Positions 27,728 through 35,983 of a DNA stretch of 64,000 bases are shown piece by piece. The DNA is taken from positions 682,001-746,000 of the forward strand of contig NZ_AP026830.1 of NCBI RefSeq assembly GCF_026000775.1, given 5' to 3'. This DNA is from Vulcanisaeta souniana JCM 11219 (GTDB lineage: Archaea; Thermoproteota; Thermoprotei; Thermoproteales; Thermocladiaceae). The notes under the pieces are model-generated. The model saw only the letters and a program-made list of their open reading frames with translations. It did no database searches and was not told the origin of the DNA. Both the position numbers and the translations under genes were made by a program. The first letter of the stretch is position 1. The number at the start of each line of letters is the position of its first letter.

Positions 27728-28777
27728 TCATGAATTTACTAGCATATTATGCGTAACTTTTACTCGTCCTCTTACCATAAGTGCTTCCTTTATTAAATCA
27801 TAAATACTAACCTTAACATAAGGCGCTTTATAGAGATTCAGAGTTCCTAAGACTGATCTGAGATAGTTTCCAAGTCTTATTCCATCAATATAACCGTAGT
27901 ACTTTAAGCAAAAATCATCTTTAAATAAACATAAAATTTTATTACCAATACTTCGCCTGATCATTAACAAATGCTTCGTAGTATTAGAATATTTAGTTTC
28001 TACGATTATGCTTAACGCAGTAAAACTCCTTATTACATATCGAGATATTAATGGACCTCTCGTAGTCATACTAGTAAAATGCAATCCAGCATTTATTGGT
28101 ATATACATAGATTTATATCCCATGTTCCACAATACTAATCCTAGCAAGACGTCGTCTAGATATAAGAATGTTTCGTCTATGAATGGTTTGCCATTTGGCA
28201 TCGTCCTCCTTACGACGTCGACCCTCACCACCATGTATGCTCCATCTGAGTATGTCACATGGTGCTCCTTATTGATTCCTGGGCATTCGTCAATTACGAA
28301 TCCATTACAAATATCGTCAAAGAACCATAGCTCATCACCCCACCCTCCTGCTGAATAAATAATTCTTCCATCGCCATAATATATTAATCCGCTTACTGCA
28401 GCTACCCCCTCATTGCCTTCCATGTGCTCTATTAGTTTGGTTAGTGATTGTGGTGTTGGTATTAGGTCGTTGTTTGCGAAGGCTACGTACTTCGAGTCTG
28501 GGTCCCTGGCTTCCCAACCAACGTTCATGCCGCCAGCGTACCCGAGGTTCCTCTCATTGCGTACTATCTTAACCCTAACACCACTCGGCCTCTTCTCCTC
28601 AATGAACCTCCTAATACGCTCAAAGCTACCATCCGTGGAGGCATTATCAACAACAACCAACTCATAACCATCAAAGTCAAGGCTAAGGAAGGAATTAAGG
28701 CTCTCCAGGGCAATGTCGATGAACCTCATGCTATTGTAATTAAGCCAAACCACAGACGCCCTAGCCACAGCATTCAT
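27728..28777 (-). CDS. Glycosyltransferase family 2 (rhamnosyltransferase-like)
   Basis: GT2 enzyme with ASVVWLNYNSMRFIDIALES at the start, the nucleotide-binding LVVVDNASTDGSFERIRR, and FANNDLIPTPQSL, where NND stands for the DxD metal site, as in the wbbL-type rhamnosyltransferase group. The acceptor motif DETFLYLDDVLLGL follows. Length about 350 residues. I start at the ATG 28777 (MNAVARAS); the frame extends to 28801. It is divergent from an FkbM methyltransferase at 28820 with a shared AT-rich promoter area. The first half (3' end of the listed strand) is AT-rich, the N-terminal half normal, so the gene may be a recombinant. Confidence 0.85.
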   Translation of the reverse strand: MNAVARASVVWLNYNSMRFIDIALESLNSFLSLDFDGYELVVVDNASTDGSFERIRRFIEEKRPSGVRVKIVRNERNLGYAGGMNVGWEARDPDSKYVAFANNDLIPTPQSLTKLIEHMEGNEGVAAVSGLIYYGDGRIIYSAGGWGDELWFFDDICNGFVIDECPGINKEHHVTYSDGAYMVVRVDVVRRTMPNGKPFIDETFLYLDDVLLGLVLWNMGYKSMYIPINAGLHFTSMTTRGPLISRYVIRSFTALSIIVETKYSNTTKHLLMIRRSIGNKILCLFKDDFCLKYYGYIDGIRLGNYLRSVLGTLNLYKAPYVKVSIYDLIKEALMVRGRVKVTHNMLVNS

Positions 28778-28789
28778 GCCAATGATAAT

Positions 28790-28798
28790 ACATTTAAG
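28790..28798 (+). promoter_or_regulatory. TATA element between divergent glycan genes
   Basis: The sequence catttaagc is centred 26 nt before the ATG at 28820 and explains a leaderless transcript. Its reverse complement gcttaaatg also resembles a TATA box for the divergent gene, though the distance there (17 nt) is short. Confidence 0.45.
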
Positions 28799-28819
28799 CA
28801 TTAACGTTATGATTAACCA

Positions 28820-29794
28820 ATGGGCATTATTAGGGATTTAAGTGTGGCATTGGCCAGTAGGCGTTTATTCAGTAATTGGCTTAGTGCTGGCTTTAAGTAC
28901 CTCCTCACTAGGCATGGGTTGGGTAGGGACTTCGTAACCGTTAAGTGCGGTGACGCCAGTTATAGGCTGAGCCCAGGCATGTACTCATTCATCATTAATG
29001 CATACCATGATGGCCTCATTACTGAATTTAAGTGCGGTGGTTCCATGGAGCTCCTGCTTGGCGGCATTGCCAAGCTTGTAATTAGTAAGAATGGTGATGA
29101 GTTGTTCATAGCACCAGATGGTATTAAGCTTCGTGGTGAGGATTCCATGGATTTAACCGTGCTCTTCGAGACATGGCTTTACGAAATCCACTTCCTCGGC
29201 TTTAATCTTGATGGTTGGCTTGTTGTTGATATTGGCGCTTACATAGGCGATACACCGCTCTACTTCGCTAAACGCGGCGCCTTCGTTGTGGCAGTCGAAC
29301 CTGTCCCATACCACTTTGAGGCTATGCTCAGGAATATTGAATTAAATCCTGAACTCAAGTCAAGGATATTACCGATAAATGCTGCCATAGCTGATAAGGA
29401 TGGAAGTGTTGAAATAGCAGTAGAGGGTAGGATTGATGGTGAAGCCTCCATATTTAAGAAGGGTAAGGGTGTTAAGGTTAGGTCATTTACGTTAAGTTCA
29501 CTATTAAACCACGTTAGGAGCTTGGGGGTTGACATTAATGCCTTTAGAGTTAGGGCTTTGAAGATGGATTGTAAGGGTTGTGAGTGGGATGTGGTGAGTA
29601 ATGAGTTAAACACCCTAAGGCTCTTCGACGTACTAAAGATTGAGTATAGTGGATACTTGAGGAATTACACGGCTGATGAACTAATGAACAGAGTCGAATC
29701 AGCGGGATTCAGGTGTAGGAGGTACGCACACAACCAAATAGCCGTGAGAATCGGTTTGGATAGGCATGGGATGCTTTCGTGCTTGAGGGTGTGA
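28820..29794 (+). CDS. FkbM-family methyltransferase
   Basis: A 324-residue SAM methyltransferase: motif I LVVDIGAYIGDTPLYFAKRGA, motif II VVAVEPVPYHFEAMLRNIELN, and ALKMDCKGCEWDVVSNEL in place of the common KIDIEGAE (the C-K-G-C-E variant). This variant recurs in the pseudogene at 30554-31017. The N-terminal 130 residues form an extra domain with beta strands. It is leaderless from the TATA box at 28790. It overlaps the following methyltransferase frame only if that gene starts upstream of 29797. Confidence 0.85.
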   Translation: MGIIRDLSVALASRRLFSNWLSAGFKYLLTRHGLGRDFVTVKCGDASYRLSPGMYSFIINAYHDGLITEFKCGGSMELLLGGIAKLVISKNGDELFIAPDGIKLRGEDSMDLTVLFETWLYEIHFLGFNLDGWLVVDIGAYIGDTPLYFAKRGAFVVAVEPVPYHFEAMLRNIELNPELKSRILPINAAIADKDGSVEIAVEGRIDGEASIFKKGKGVKVRSFTLSSLLNHVRSLGVDINAFRVRALKMDCKGCEWDVVSNELNTLRLFDVLKIEYSGYLRNYTADELMNRVESAGFRCRRYAHNQIAVRIGLDRHGMLSCLRV

Positions 29795-29796
29795 CC

Positions 29797-30480
29797 ATGT
29801 GCAATGTGGCCGTTCTCGAGTTCTTCCACAACAATACCGAGCCAGGTGAATTCCTCGGTAAGGCGGTTCTTGAGGTTGGTAGTAGGTATGTTAATGGTAG
29901 TGTTAGGCCATTCATTGAGAGGTTCCTAAAGCCAAGGCTGTATGTTGGTATTGACCTTGAGCCTGGGCTCTTCGTTGATGTTGTCACGCCGGCCGAGTTC
30001 ATGGTCAATGTCTTTGGTGTTAATAGGTTTGATGTTGTGGTATCCACGGAGTTGCTTGAGCATGTCCGTAATTGGAGGGTTGTGGTTAATGCCATGAAGC
30101 TTGTGTTAAAGCCCGGAGGACTCATATTCATCATAACAAGGTCTAGGGGTTTCCCATACCACGCATACCCCTTTGATTTCTGGCGTTATGAGGTTGGTGA
30201 CATGGCTAGGATATTCAGGGACTTCGAAATAATAACCCTAATGAGGGATCCAATGGAACCCGGCGTGTTCCTGAAGGCTAGGAAGCCAATGAATTGGAGG
30301 CCAGCAGATCTCTTCAACATTGAGCTCTACTCAATGATTTTGGGCAGGAGGACTCGAGACATACCAAGCCTAGACGACATGCCAATACTGAGGAGGGTAA
30401 CCCTAACAATACTAAACTCAAGACTCGCAAGCACAATGCCAGGCACACTGAGGCGGCTACTAACGAGGGCAGTATCCTAA
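29797..30480 (+). CDS. Class I SAM methyltransferase (type 11)
   Basis: Small-molecule or glycan methyltransferase of 227 residues. It has KAVLEVGSRYVNGS as a degenerate motif I, LYVGIDLEPGLFVDVV as motif II, FDVVVSTELLEHV (motif IV) and LKPGGLIFIITRSRG (motif VI). A PYDFWRYE-like segment (YPFDFWRYEVGDM) is typical of surface-glycan methyltransferases. ATG 29797 follows the preceding stop by two bases; GTG starts at 29779 and 29791 exist. The gene closes a two-gene methyltransferase operon. Confidence 0.8.
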   Translation: MCNVAVLEFFHNNTEPGEFLGKAVLEVGSRYVNGSVRPFIERFLKPRLYVGIDLEPGLFVDVVTPAEFMVNVFGVNRFDVVVSTELLEHVRNWRVVVNAMKLVLKPGGLIFIITRSRGFPYHAYPFDFWRYEVGDMARIFRDFEIITLMRDPMEPGVFLKARKPMNWRPADLFNIELYSMILGRRTRDIPSLDDMPILRRVTLTILNSRLASTMPGTLRRLLTRAVS

Positions 30481-30553
30481 CCCAAAACACGTAACAACAT
30501 AAAAATACCAAGTAGCATAGTTACACTGCAAGGATTCACCAACGAGATGAAAT

Positions 30554-31017
30554 GTGTTTAAAGTATTGGATGTTAGTACTTTAGTTAATAAACAGCACTA
30601 TAATTGTTGGTGGGAGTGCCAGGCTTATTTATGCGTTGGGTTGAATGGTGTTGAGGGTATTGTTAAGGTCGTGAATGCTGGTTTATGGTTTAGGGATATC
30701 GGTCCTTTTACCTTGATATTGATAAGTCTAGTCCTGGATTAGGATCGAGAATGAAGAGCGCCATGGGCCAGGGCTTTATGAAGCTAGGTTCTCGATATGG
30801 TGAGGTGGGTTATTTTGTTGTTAAGTTTGATTGTGAGGGTTGTGAGTACTCACTACTTACGCTACCACGCGATATTATTAGTTATGGTGATGAGCATGTT
30901 ATGGAGGTTCATGGTACACCATCGCCAATAATTGATAAATTGAGCGAGTGCGGTTTTAAGGTTAATGTGGTATTTCCAGGTACGTACTCAATAATTCATT
31001 TCCACAAAAAGCTTTAA
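30554..31017 (+). pseudogene. FkbM-type methyltransferase pseudogene
   Basis: Two frames carry pieces of one FkbM-like protein. 30554-30742 gives KVLDVSTLVNKQHYNCWWECQ-like N-terminal sequence, and 30751-31017 gives VVKFDCEGCEYSLLTLPRD, the FDCEGCE motif, and a C-terminal part. Between them an SSPGLGSRMKSAMGQGF-like stretch spans a frame change (around 30715-30770). The SAM-binding middle is missing or scrambled. It is broken by at least one frameshift and a deletion. Confidence 0.65.
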
Positions 31018-31018
31018 G

Positions 31019-31294
31019 GTGGTTAATCATCGCAGGGTGAAGGAGGTTGTGTCAGCAGTCTATCACGTTGATGGGACTGCGAGACCACAGACGGTTGCGA
31101 GGGACGAGAACCCAACTTGGTACGAACTCATAAAAGCCTTCAAGGACCTGACTGGCGAGGGCATTATACTGAACACAAGCTTCAACCTAGCAGGAGAACC
31201 ACTGGTAGAAACACCAAGCGACGCCCTAAAATCCTTCGCCCTCGGAGGACTAGACGCAATATACATACAAGGCTGGATAATAAAAAAGAGGTGA
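31019..31294 (+). pseudogene. Carbamoyltransferase (NodU/CmcH family) C-terminal fragment
   Basis: Ninety-one residues contain VSAVYHVDGTARPQTVARDE, NPTWYELIKAFKDLTGEGII, LNTSFNLAGEPLVETPSDAL, the highly conserved end of NodU/CmcH O-carbamoyltransferases (THxDGTxRxQ and LNTSFN). A complete enzyme needs about 550 residues, and the Kae1-like N-terminal domain is absent. GTG 31019 abuts the previous pseudogene. It is a relic, unless the domain works alone, which is not known for this family. Confidence 0.7.
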
Positions 31295-31300
31295 AAAATA

Positions 31301-32095
31301 ATGAGGGCGTTCAGGATTAATGAGGTAAAGGTATTTTATGATGAGGAGTTGGACGGAGGCGGGACGAGCTTTGGTCAACTTTACGTACCTATAATAAGGA
31401 GACTTATAGGAAGATCTAAGGTATGTTTTGAAGCATTCTCAGGCCCAGCCTTCATAGGCTTCTCCCTATTGGTCCATGGCTTATGTGAGGAGTTAGTGGT
31501 TGCCGATATAAATCCTGAGGCCATTAATTACGTTAAACTAACGGTTGATGAGAATAAGTTAAGGGGTAATGTGAGGTACTACATTTCAGATGTACTTGAT
31601 GGGATTCCGGAGGATGAAAGGTTTGATTTGGTGGTGGGTAATCCACCGCATTTCAATGAAAATACGGTTAGAAATTACTGTAGAATCGTTAAATGCAATG
31701 AAATTGAATTATTAAAATCTTATGACGCTGGGTGGAATTTACATAGGAGGTTTTATTTGAATATTCATAAGTATTTAAATAATGGTGCAAACGTAATACT
31801 AGTCGAAAATACCGAAGGATCTGACGTGAAGGATTTTGTAGGGATGATAAATGAGGGAGGGCTTAAGTATGTTGGAGTTATAAAACCGGAACTGGAGGAT
31901 ATAATGCAGGCACTGTATATATCCATAAGAGGATGGAATGTTAATAGGGGTCTTTCAAAGATAGTGAAGAGGTTACCGTATGATGCATATAAGTTAGCAT
32001 TTACACTTGGGCTAAATATTCGTTATAAACCACTTATAGATTATATTAGTTCTATGTCAAAATTCTATTTTGTATGGAACAGAAAATCAACCTAA
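31301..32095 (+). CDS. SAM-dependent methyltransferase with NPPH motif
   Basis: A 264-residue protein with a class I methyltransferase core: CFEAFSGPAFIGFSLLVHG (motif I region), LVVADINPEAINYVKLTVDEN (motif II) and LVVGNPPHFNE, an NPPx catalytic motif as in HemK/RsmC-type N-methyltransferases. The C-terminal 70 residues are extra and helical. I cannot name the target. ATG 31301 is 7 nt after the carbamoyltransferase fragment. It is the only intact gene between several broken ones in this part of the island. Confidence 0.75.
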   Translation: MRAFRINEVKVFYDEELDGGGTSFGQLYVPIIRRLIGRSKVCFEAFSGPAFIGFSLLVHGLCEELVVADINPEAINYVKLTVDENKLRGNVRYYISDVLDGIPEDERFDLVVGNPPHFNENTVRNYCRIVKCNEIELLKSYDAGWNLHRRFYLNIHKYLNNGANVILVENTEGSDVKDFVGMINEGGLKYVGVIKPELEDIMQALYISIRGWNVNRGLSKIVKRLPYDAYKLAFTLGLNIRYKPLIDYISSMSKFYFVWNRKST

Positions 32096-32254
32096 TTGAC
32101 CCTTTTTAATAATCATAAAGCCGGCAACTCGATCTTTAGCGATAATTCTTATAACTGATAATGTTAAAATCACGGTAACGTCGGACATTTAGACATTGGG
32201 ATTAGAGTTTAGTTCCTGGTAGGTTTTATTCGTTGAATCACGTTAGGCTTTATT

Positions 32255-33150
32255 ATGTGTGGGTTCGTGAGTATGGTAGGGATGGGGTTTGGGTGTTTTG
32301 TGGGTTTCATTAGGCGTGGTGGGTTTGGTGATGCCCTGCTTGATTTTATGTATTCGCTTAGGAATTATTTTGACGTGTTTATGCATAGGCTTGGGTTGTT
32401 TGACTTGACGATGGAGAAGGGCTCTGGATTGATTAAGGAGTTGTTGAGTAGATCGAGGTTTAATGAGCCGTTTTTCATGTTGATAAACATTATGGAGGCC
32501 CATAGCCCATACCTACCTAGTGATCTCGGTGATGATCTTTACAACAGCGTTATTGCTGATTGGATTCTTAATCGTGGTGTTGATGTTGATGTGGTTAACG
32601 CATTGAGGCTTAGGTATGGTCTTCACGCTGGATTTGCTGTCGAGAGGGCTATTGAGATTGTTCATGACCTAAGCCGTTACCTGGACAATACCTTATTCAT
32701 TGTTACCTCGGATCATGGTGAATTACTTGGTGATGGTGGTTTGGGCCACGGTTATTTCCTGAGGAATGGTTTGCTTAGGGTTCCGTTCTGGGTTAGGTGG
32801 CCGGGTTGGTTTAGGGTGCCTAGGCAGTTGGACCGTTCGTAAGTTTGACGGGGATTCCGTCAATAGTTAGGGCTGTGATTAATGATGATGAGGATTATGT
32901 GGTTGGTACGAGTATGGCGATCGCCGAGAGCTTCGGGTTAATCCCTTATCATAAGGTAGACGTTAAGTCCATAGGCACTGATGAGTTGATGGAATTCTTT
33001 AGCCACAGGATTAGGGTCTATATAGGTGGGTGCGTTTTTACGTATAACGAGAGTATGGAGACCGTCGAGGAGGGTGGTTGCGAGGGGTCTGTGGCTGGGA
33101 GGATTGCTGAGGTTGCAAAGTCACTGCTTAATTCGGGGCCAGTCACCTAG
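32255..33150 (+). pseudogene. Sulfatase/alkaline-phosphatase-superfamily pseudogene (truncated, frameshifted)
   Basis: Two frames are joined by a single-base slip near 32828-32830. The first (to 32842) holds PFFMLINIMEAHSPYLPS and TLFIVTSDHGELLGDGGLGHG, the conserved late sulfatase segment. The second (from 32845) holds LTGIPSIVRAV and the C-terminal tail. Reading cag-ttg then re-using one g gives QLGPFVSLTGIPSIV without a break. The N-terminal part with the formylglycine site is missing. Probably once a glycan sulfatase or phosphoglycerol-transferase-like enzyme. Confidence 0.7.
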
Positions 33151-33164
33151 CTGTTTCCAACCCC

Positions 33165-33608
33165 TATGTGTTAGTACTCGATGAGGGTTCTTGGGCTTGT
33201 GCTTCTCATGGTTTTTGCTGTGTTTGTTTTGTGCGTGTTTCTGGGCTAGCTTTACGAGGGCTTCCACGTGCTTTAAATCCCTCGCCACCTGGCTTGGCTT
33301 CAGTCTGGCTTCGTGAAATCCCTCCACGTGTAGGAACCAGGCGGCCCTCCACCAAAGCCTAACCTCCTCCCCACCAAGCCCATCACTTATCGAGTCAACA
33401 GCACTAAAGAGTAATGTGGCAGTCCACCTAGGCGGTCAAAAACGCACTCCAAGCCTGGAACGCCCTACCCGTGGCATTCCTAACCAAGCCCTCGCTAAGG
33501 AGCTTCAGGGCCGGCTCAGCCTCGATTAAGGTCTCTAAAAGCCTGGCACCTATGTAATCCTCGGTAGTCGGCTTGGGCGGGGACCTCTCAAGGGACTTCG
33601 GCATCCAC
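33165..33608 (-). pseudogene. PaREP1-family pseudogene, decayed cassette copy
   Basis: Starting at GTG 33608 (VDAE, as in the live copy at 20202), a frame change leads to PKPTTEDYIGARLLETLIEA, then EGLVRNATGRAFQAWSAF, then a stop near 33429. A second piece reads WRAAWFLHVEGFHEARLKPS, the C-terminal helix of the PaREP1 type also seen at 52607. It is downstream of the ATPase pseudogene in the same order as the live cassette. Confidence 0.65.
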
Positions 33609-33630
33609 GATTTACTACCGTACTTCCTCC

Positions 33631-33639
33631 CTTAAATAC
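33631..33639 (-). promoter_or_regulatory. Conserved PaREP1 promoter, decayed copy
   Basis: On the minus strand, gtatttaag followed by ggaggaagtacggtag matches the promoter and leader at 20170-20202. The TATA centre is 27 nt before the GTG at 33608. Confidence 0.55.
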
Positions 33640-33686
33640 TTATATTGAGTGTGTATTGCGGTGCGTTCGTTGACAACCATCAACCA

Positions 33687-34697
33687 CTACCCAGGCACTC
33701 CCAACACCCTCCTAACCGCCTCCCTATGCAGTGGTGTTTGCCAGGCTAGGTCTTTTCCTATCCCTAGTTCTGGGTCTTTTTGTGGTGGCGGTTCTCCTGT
33801 CCAGTACCATGGGTCTCTCCGCTCCGGTATTTCCGTGATTAGGTTTTGTTCGAGTAGTTTGTTCATGAGTGGTATGCCGTCTCTGGTCATGAGTGTGTCT
33901 GGGTCTTCAATTGCCTTAATTAGTAATTGCCTCTCCCCATCGCTTAATGATGCTGTGAATGCCTTGAGGTTTTTGCTAATTATTAGATCGCTGGTTACCT
34001 TCTCGGTATTCCAACCAGCCCTGTATAGTTCTACCAGCATCTTTGGGTTTCCGCCTGTGATTCTCCAAATAACGTCGAAGTCAGGCTTATCGCCGGGTAG
34101 TTGCTCGTATAATTGCTTGAATCCCTCCCTTGGCATGTTCCACATGGGCCTCATGTTTGCCCACCTGTGACGCCCAATTTCCCTCTTTGAAACCCCCTCA
34201 CTCGTGGCTACCACCGCAATGACTATGTCGTATGTCCTTGGCGGGTACTCAATCAAACCCAGCAGGCCCTTCACGTAAATCGCCACCTTGTCTAGACCTA
34301 TTGCCTGGAATACGTCGTCGGCCAGTACCGCCACCTTCTTTGCGCCTGCCTTCATGATTTCCCTGGCCATGTCCACCACGGCCCATGCAACCCTCACCCA
34401 GGTATTGGCCGTGGCTTCCCTGAGTATTTCCATTAGCCTTGCCTTGACATCTGTTATTCCGGTTTCTGCCATTGCCTCCTTCTCGACTGGATTTACATAA
34501 ACCACATCGAAGTTCAACTCCTTAAGTAACTCAACGGATTGTTTTAGCCATGTCGTTTTCCCACAACCCTCAGGTCCATAAACTACCTGATCCGGGTATG
34601 TACCCTTCTCGGCCTATTCCTTAACACGTCTCATTATTAGGTCTCTGTCCACTAACTCGACCGCTAGATTTGCGAAGTTTAGCTTGATCCTTCTTAC
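33687..34697 (-). pseudogene. P-loop ATPase pseudogene with internal amber codon
   Basis: Homologous over its whole length to the ATPase at 19156. The start region (34697) reads VRRIKLNFANLAVELVDRDL but its first codon is GTA rather than GTG. An in-frame TAG at 34614-34616 replaces the tryptophan of the KWAEK segment. Then GPEGCGKTTWLKQSVELLKE, the Walker B VAVLADDVFQAIG and the C-terminal WQTPLHREAVRRVL are all intact. The longest open part (34517-33687) lacks Walker A and could not make a working ATPase. Recent loss is suggested by the well-preserved body. Confidence 0.75.
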
Positions 34698-34773
34698 TGT
34701 GTTTGATGGGTTGTTCTTTGTTTATTTTTCTTTCCTGTCTTAGGTTTTGGTGTCGTCATGTTCCTTAGTGTAG

Positions 34774-35025
34774 TTATTGATGCCTGGTTTCATGTATTTG
34801 CCATTCTATTACCGCTCCGTATATTGTGCCTGTGTTCAGTTCTTGGCTCTCCTGTGTCTCCTTGTCCGTGTTCACGTCAACGACCAGGCTTCTCAGTCGT
34901 TCATTAAGCACCACCGGTAGTGCTGTAATGGTTAACTCCTCGTCATCGACTAAGGCCTTGATTACCATGGGCTTCATTGAGGTTATTTCGAAGTCTAAGT
35001 CGAGGTAATTATACATTAGGACCAC
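34774..35025 (-). CDS. Small hypothetical protein, second gene of a pair
   Basis: Eighty-three residues starting with GTG directly after the stop of the gene at 35026-35295 (or ATG at 35016). It has beta-rich pattern (YNYLDLDFEITSMKPMVIKA, LTITALPVVLNERLRSLVVDV) and no membrane segments. I do not recognise it. Translational coupling implies a joint function with its DUF2283-like neighbour, possibly a toxin-antitoxin or regulatory pair. Confidence 0.5.
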   Translation of the reverse strand: MVLMYNYLDLDFEITSMKPMVIKALVDDEELTITALPVVLNERLRSLVVDVNTDKETQESQELNTGTIYGAVIEWQIHETRHQ

Positions 35026-35295
35026 TTATACGGTAGGCCCTACCCTAACCCTACTTATGAAGCGTGCTAAGTCCTTGTCTTCGGGCTCGATACTTATGTA
35101 CACCAGCCTACCCTCCTCATCAATGCCAACAGTGATGAGGGCCAAGCCCTCCTCAGACTTAACGGGTGACCTATCGCTGAGGACTATCAACACATTACCA
35201 AACTCCCTATCAACATTTACCTGGATGGGCGGTGGAATGGGGTAATTACTCAATCCTTGGGCTACGCCACCGGGGTTACCGAGACTAATGGACAT
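35026..35295 (-). CDS. DUF2283-like small protein
   Basis: Eighty-nine residues; the middle reads VDREFGNVLIVLSDRSPVKS and LALITVGIDEEGRLVYISIE, close to the DUF2283 pattern (y-d-x-e-x-d-x-l-y-i-x-l-s then v-d-x-d-e-x-g-r-v-x-g-i-e). DUF2283 members are small beta proteins often encoded beside HEPN or PIN toxins and are sometimes suspected antitoxins. A GTATTTATT TATA-like element lies about 29 nt upstream. The first gene of a two-gene unit. Confidence 0.55.
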   Translation of the reverse strand: MSISLGNPGGVAQGLSNYPIPPPIQVNVDREFGNVLIVLSDRSPVKSEEGLALITVGIDEEGRLVYISIEPEDKDLARFISRVRVGPTV

Positions 35296-35507
35296 ACTAG
35301 GTTACTAGGTAATGAACTTAATCCGAAATAAATACTTTATCCGATCATTGATGGTCAATTCATTGTATCATGAACCGAGGAGCACGATGAAGGATGAAAC
35401 CTAAGCAAGGAAAAGGCGATGTGAAAGCCGCAGGTACTGCCGTCAATAAATCCGAACCCTAAGCCCTCTTCAGCACTTGGCTTCATGGCGCTGTGAAGCA
35501 GGCTTAA

Positions 35508-35642
35508 CTATGGAATGCCTAATCTTACTTTCCCATAAATGCTCATCAACATTTTAATCGGCTCTACGAGATCCTTGGGCCTGTACTTGCCCCTGCTCAA
35601 TGCCTTGAGTACATGGGTAGTTCCAGGTCTATTGAGGGTCAT
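35508..35642 (-). pseudogene. Small frame or relic with helix-turn-helix-like text
   Basis: A minus-strand ATG at 35642 opens 44 codons reading TLNRPGTTHVLKALSRGKYR and PKDLVEPIKMLMSIYGKVRL. The pattern (helix, KALS-x-GKYRPKDL, helix) resembles the first half of a winged-helix regulator domain, but no continuation follows. Probably a remnant. The remaining DNA from 35300 to 35760 also has a GC-richer patch (35370-35480) without a frame I can name. Confidence 0.25.
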
Positions 35643-35799
35643 TAAGGGCTGTTCTCTAAGTCTTGGTACTTTAGGTGTTTTCTAATTGCTTTTGGATGCT
35701 TTTTAGTGCTATTAGGCGTGCCGATGCCGTGTGCCTGTCCAGACCGTGTTAGTGGAAAAATTATAAGTCTTTGAAGTTATAAGCCCTTTGGTGACCTCG

Positions 35800-35915
35800 G
35801 GGTTCCGAGAGCCGCAGTGCCGTGAGCCACTGCGGTGAGGGGCTCCGAGCGGAAGCGTGATGAACCACCTACCGTGATTAAAAGTAATCAAACACGGTAG
35901 GCGGGGAACGCTTTG
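35800..35915 (+). ncRNA. Strongly structured RNA candidate with three hairpins
   Basis: GC-rich island with nested pairings. An outer stem GTTCC/GGAAC joins 35802-35806 with 35905-35909. Hairpin 1 pairs CCGCAGTG 35812-35819 with 35828-35835. A small stem lies in 35842-35855. Hairpin 3 pairs CCTACCGTG 35868-35876 with 35893-35901 and continues as ATTA/TAAT after a 4-nt bulge. A TATA element gttataag (35776-35783) would start transcription at about 35803-35806, exactly at the outer stem. A perfect box C (GTGATGA, 35857-35863) is present but no matching D box, so it is not a C/D guide. Not tRNA, RNase P or SRP by eye. Confidence 0.6.
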
Positions 35916-35983
35916 GCTTATTAACTTAGATCGGTTAAAATTTAAGTAGATTTAGTGCTATAATCGCTTGGTTTGGTTTAATT

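Noticed and set aside
35350-35480. Possible TnpB/IS605 3' end (repeated gatgaaggatgaaacc text and GC-richer patch)
   Set aside because: No transposase body, no RuvC motifs and no terminal repeats were visible, so the resemblance is too weak to report.
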